Positions 51,822 to 53,494 of a stretch of DNA of 53,494 bases are shown here, piece after piece (positions within the stretch are counted from its first letter, which is position 1; the number at the start of each line of letters is the position of its first letter). The notes under the pieces were generated by a model, which saw nothing but the letters and a program-made list of their open reading frames with translations, ran no database searches and had not been told where the DNA came from. The stretch is taken from NCBI GenBank assembly GCA_016793245.1, contig JAEUHW010000022.1, forward strand, positions 1 to 53,494, in the 5' to 3' direction. The DNA is from Planctomycetota bacterium (GTDB taxonomy: Bacteria > Planctomycetota > UBA1135 > JADKAF01). The position numbers were made by a program, and so were the translations under genes.

Positions 51822-52211
51822 CTAGATTCCCCGCGGATCTCCGTCCGGCTTCGTCTGAGGCAGGCCCCTGGCGCGGATGCGGTCATCCTCGATGATCGAG
51901 AAGCAGCCTTCCCATTCTCGGCCGCTGTCGAGAGCCTCGACCAAGCGCTGGTTGTCGATCTCGGGAGAGGCTCCAGCGACGCGAACCAGGATGACTCCAC
52001 GCGGAGCTCGGAGGTTCGAACGATAGACGAGGTCTCCGAAGTCCTTGTCGAAGGTCAGGAGAAGGCGATCCTCGGTGCATGAACGATCGAGCACTCGCGG
52101 GTCTGCCGCGCCAAACTGAGTCTCGACGATCCACGCGACATCGTGCCCGCGCCGCCCCAATTCCACGACCACAGGCGCGGGAACGTTCTCGTTGGCCAAG
52201 AGCCGTAGCAC
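51822..52211 (-). CDS. DUF5615 PIN-like toxin
   Basis: The 129-residue product starts at GTG 52211 and shows the DUF5615 PIN-like pattern: LLANENVPAPVVVELGRRGH, DVAWIVETQFGAADPRVLDR, CTEDRLLLTFDKDFGDLVYR, GVILVRVAGASPEIDNQRLV. The acidic residues in NENVP and TFDKDFGDL are in PIN-type positions. Such proteins are putative RNases paired with DUF433 antitoxins. Here the DUF433 gene ends nine bases upstream. The tail (RIRARGLPQTKPDGDPRGI) is family-like. The pair lies between two CPBP-like copies on the opposite strand. Confidence 0.88.
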   Translation of the reverse strand: MLRLLANENVPAPVVVELGRRGHDVAWIVETQFGAADPRVLDRSCTEDRLLLTFDKDFGDLVYRSNLRAPRGVILVRVAGASPEIDNQRLVEALDSGREWEGCFSIIEDDRIRARGLPQTKPDGDPRGI

Positions 52212-52220
52212 GGCGACAGC

Positions 52221-52460
52221 CTAAGCCGGCAGCCCGAAGGTCCGCTCGGAACGGAGGACTTCGGCCGCATATGCCAAGCAGGCCTGAACATCAGCGGCCT
52301 GGATCTGGGGATACTGGGCGAGGATCTGATCGCGGGAGTACCCGCGTACCAAAAGGTCCATGATCAGCTCGACGCTGATACGGGTGCCCTTGATGACCGC
52401 CTTGCCTACGAGCACGTCGGGATGAGCAACGATGTGATCACGCCAGTTCATGTCGGGCAT
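52221..52460 (-). CDS. DUF433 antitoxin
   Basis: The 79-residue product has the DUF433 pattern: NWRDHIVAHPDVLVGKAVIK, GTRISVELIMDLLVRGYSRD, QILAQYPQIQAADVQACLAY, AAEVLRSERTF. It folds as a helix-turn-helix-like antitoxin that should neutralise the DUF5615 PIN-like toxin encoded nine bases downstream, and probably represses the operon. ATG 52460 is chosen; ATG 52451 is in frame. The open frame upstream to 52979 is antisense to the truncated CPBP copy, so the early part of that frame is not real. Confidence 0.88.
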   Translation of the reverse strand: MPDMNWRDHIVAHPDVLVGKAVIKGTRISVELIMDLLVRGYSRDQILAQYPQIQAADVQACLAYAAEVLRSERTFGLPA

Positions 52461-52517
52461 TCTGCCCGTTCGCCCTACGCGTGGATAGCCCTGCCATCGG
52501 CGCCGCGCGGCACTCCC

Positions 52518-52856
52518 CTCACCGCCATCGCGCTCCCCAGCTTCGCCCTCTACGTCGCGAGCCGCGGCGCGCTGCGCGTTCCACCGCACGCGCTCTTCTG
52601 CCTGTTGCTCTATCCCCTCTGGGGCTTGATCCAGCAGGTCCTCGTGCTCGTCGGCGCCCTCGTCTTCGGCGCCGTGCACTTGCCGGCGCTGCTGCTGACC
52701 GTCGGCACGACGCTCCTCGCGCTGCTCTACGTGCCCCAATTCCTGCGCGATCGCAACGTTGGACCTCTCGGCGTCGCGCACGGCTGGATCGGCACGTTCT
52801 TCTATCTGTGGGTGCTCGAGCGGGATCCGTGGCTCGAGCTGTTCGGGCAGGGTTGA
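52518..52856 (+). pseudogene. Truncated CPBP-like paralogue with internal deletion
   Basis: From about 52518 this segment encodes PLTAIALPSFALYVASRGAL, then LLLYPLWGLIQQVLVLVGAL, VFGAVHLPALLLTVGTTLLA and GVAHGWIGTFFYLWVLERDP, closely matching the intact copy at 51099-51749. The N-terminal 80 residues are missing. Relative to the intact copy, 66 bases equivalent to 51470-51535 are deleted in frame, between TCCT microhomologies, removing 22 residues after QQVL. The upstream in-frame codons are antisense to the DUF433 gene. I call it a decaying duplicate. Confidence 0.8.
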
Positions 52857-52926
52857 GCCGAGGTCGATCCTGGCTCGCGACAGACGCCGCGCTTTGACTA
52901 TCCTCCACGCTCTCCAGGGAGGAAGC

Positions 52927-53494
52927 ATGCGCCGCGATCCCCGACCGCAAGACTCACACTCGATCTTCCAACTCACCACCGGCCAGGCCCCGTGGGGAGA
53001 CTATGGCTCGATCCTCGTCCATGGCATGGCCAGCCACCTCGGCCGCGACACGCAGGGTCGGGTCCAACTCGAACGCACGGGGCCATGGATGCCCGCGCTG
53101 AGCAATCCCTACGGTGCGCTCATCGCGACCGATTCGTTCCGCGAGGAGCTGAAAGGCAGCGGCATGCGCGGCCTGCGCTTCCGGCTGGTGACCAAGGCGC
53201 GCATCGTCAAGCTCGCGTGGGAACGCTGGGATGGCGCGGCAGCGGAGCCCAAGTTCTTCCCTCGCGGTGGAGAGCCCGAGAGCTACATCCTCGGGCGAAA
53301 GCACGACCCCGCGCTCGCGGATCAGCTCGGTGATCTCTGGGAGCTCCACTTCGCCACCGGCGCGCACGAGTCCAGGTTCCTGCGGAAGGGCCAGCGCATC
53401 GGGGGCCGGATCGTGTTGCATCCCTCCACGTGGAACGGCGCCGATCTCTTCGGCGGAACGGAGACCCGCCGCATCTACGTCTCCGCACGCATGA
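52927..53494 (+). CDS. Protein of unknown function, C-terminus outside the window
   Basis: The frame from ATG 52927 is open to the right edge and gives at least 189 residues. GGAGGAA lies just upstream as a good ribosome site. The sequence looks natural and globular: IFQLTTGQAPWGDYGSILVH, MPALSNPYGALIATDSFREE, RGLRFRLVTKARIVKLAWER, GRKHDPALADQLGDLWELHF, IGGRIVLHPSTWNGADLFGG. There is no signal peptide or transmembrane helix. The organisation of a recurring TDSFREEL helix and FRLVTK strand faintly recalls Imm11-like immunity proteins, but I would not assign a family. Neighbour context (toxin-antitoxin, duplicated CPBP gene) gives no clear role. Confidence 0.7.
   Translation, partial: MRRDPRPQDSHSIFQLTTGQAPWGDYGSILVHGMASHLGRDTQGRVQLERTGPWMPALSNPYGALIATDSFREELKGSGMRGLRFRLVTKARIVKLAWERWDGAAAEPKFFPRGGEPESYILGRKHDPALADQLGDLWELHFATGAHESRFLRKGQRIGGRIVLHPSTWNGADLFGGTETRRIYVSARM

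Noticed and set aside
1..53494. CRISPR array, phage genes, rRNA
   Set aside because: No regularly spaced repeats, structural phage genes or rRNA motifs were seen on reading both strands.

Overview
The window is GC-rich, densely coded on both strands, and looks like the chromosome of a planctomycete, most plausibly the deep Saltatorellus/Engelhardtia-type lineage (inference). Pointers are a DUF1592-type cytochrome gene directly followed by a DUF1552 gene, ECF sigma factors with a transmembrane segment and long C-terminal extensions, and many secreted proteins with a signal peptide and similar short beta-rich C-terminal regions. No rRNA, tRNA, CRISPR array, phage module or intact insertion sequence was seen, so this reads as ordinary chromosome with some local rearrangement.

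Left part (1-13 kb): a minus-strand run holds a secreted protein cut by the window edge, a small beta-repeat protein, a zinc formaldehyde/alcohol dehydrogenase (fdhA-like) and an O-methyltransferase. A plus-strand group follows: an AI-2E-family permease whose C-terminal cytosolic domain appears split off by a frameshift, then a BON-MscS channel. A transposase remnant lies next to the DUF1592/DUF1552 pair.

Middle (13-32 kb): a minus-strand run encodes a di-haem peroxidase-like protein, Ku and LigD (PE-ligase-polymerase order), i.e. a full two-protein NHEJ repair set. Then come envelope proteins (outer-membrane-like lipoprotein, beta-helix lipoprotein, small lipoprotein), TspO, and two ECF sigma factors each fused to a transmembrane helix and an extracytoplasmic tail (22940-25837 and 30108-31415). 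Between them lie proline iminopeptidase, Fe-S L-serine dehydratase, and a MarR-DoxX pair with matching palindromes at both genes.

Right part (32-53 kb): secreted proteins (RCC1-like repeats, arylsulfotransferase-like, transglutaminase-like and others), a YjbR/MmcQ protein, a DUF4240 lipoprotein pair, an SRPBCC protein, a rhomboid protease bracketed by an intact AlkD-like gene and a duplicated tail of that gene, and a CPBP-like membrane protein whose truncated paralogue lies beyond a DUF433/DUF5615 toxin-antitoxin pair. A gene of unknown function runs off the right edge.

The observations most worth a second look are the two sigma-transmembrane fusions with a 20-bp perfect palindrome just upstream of one start codon, the split AI-2E fusion, the two local duplications, and the MarR operator pair. 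All family calls are from reading translated sequence by eye; no database search was run.
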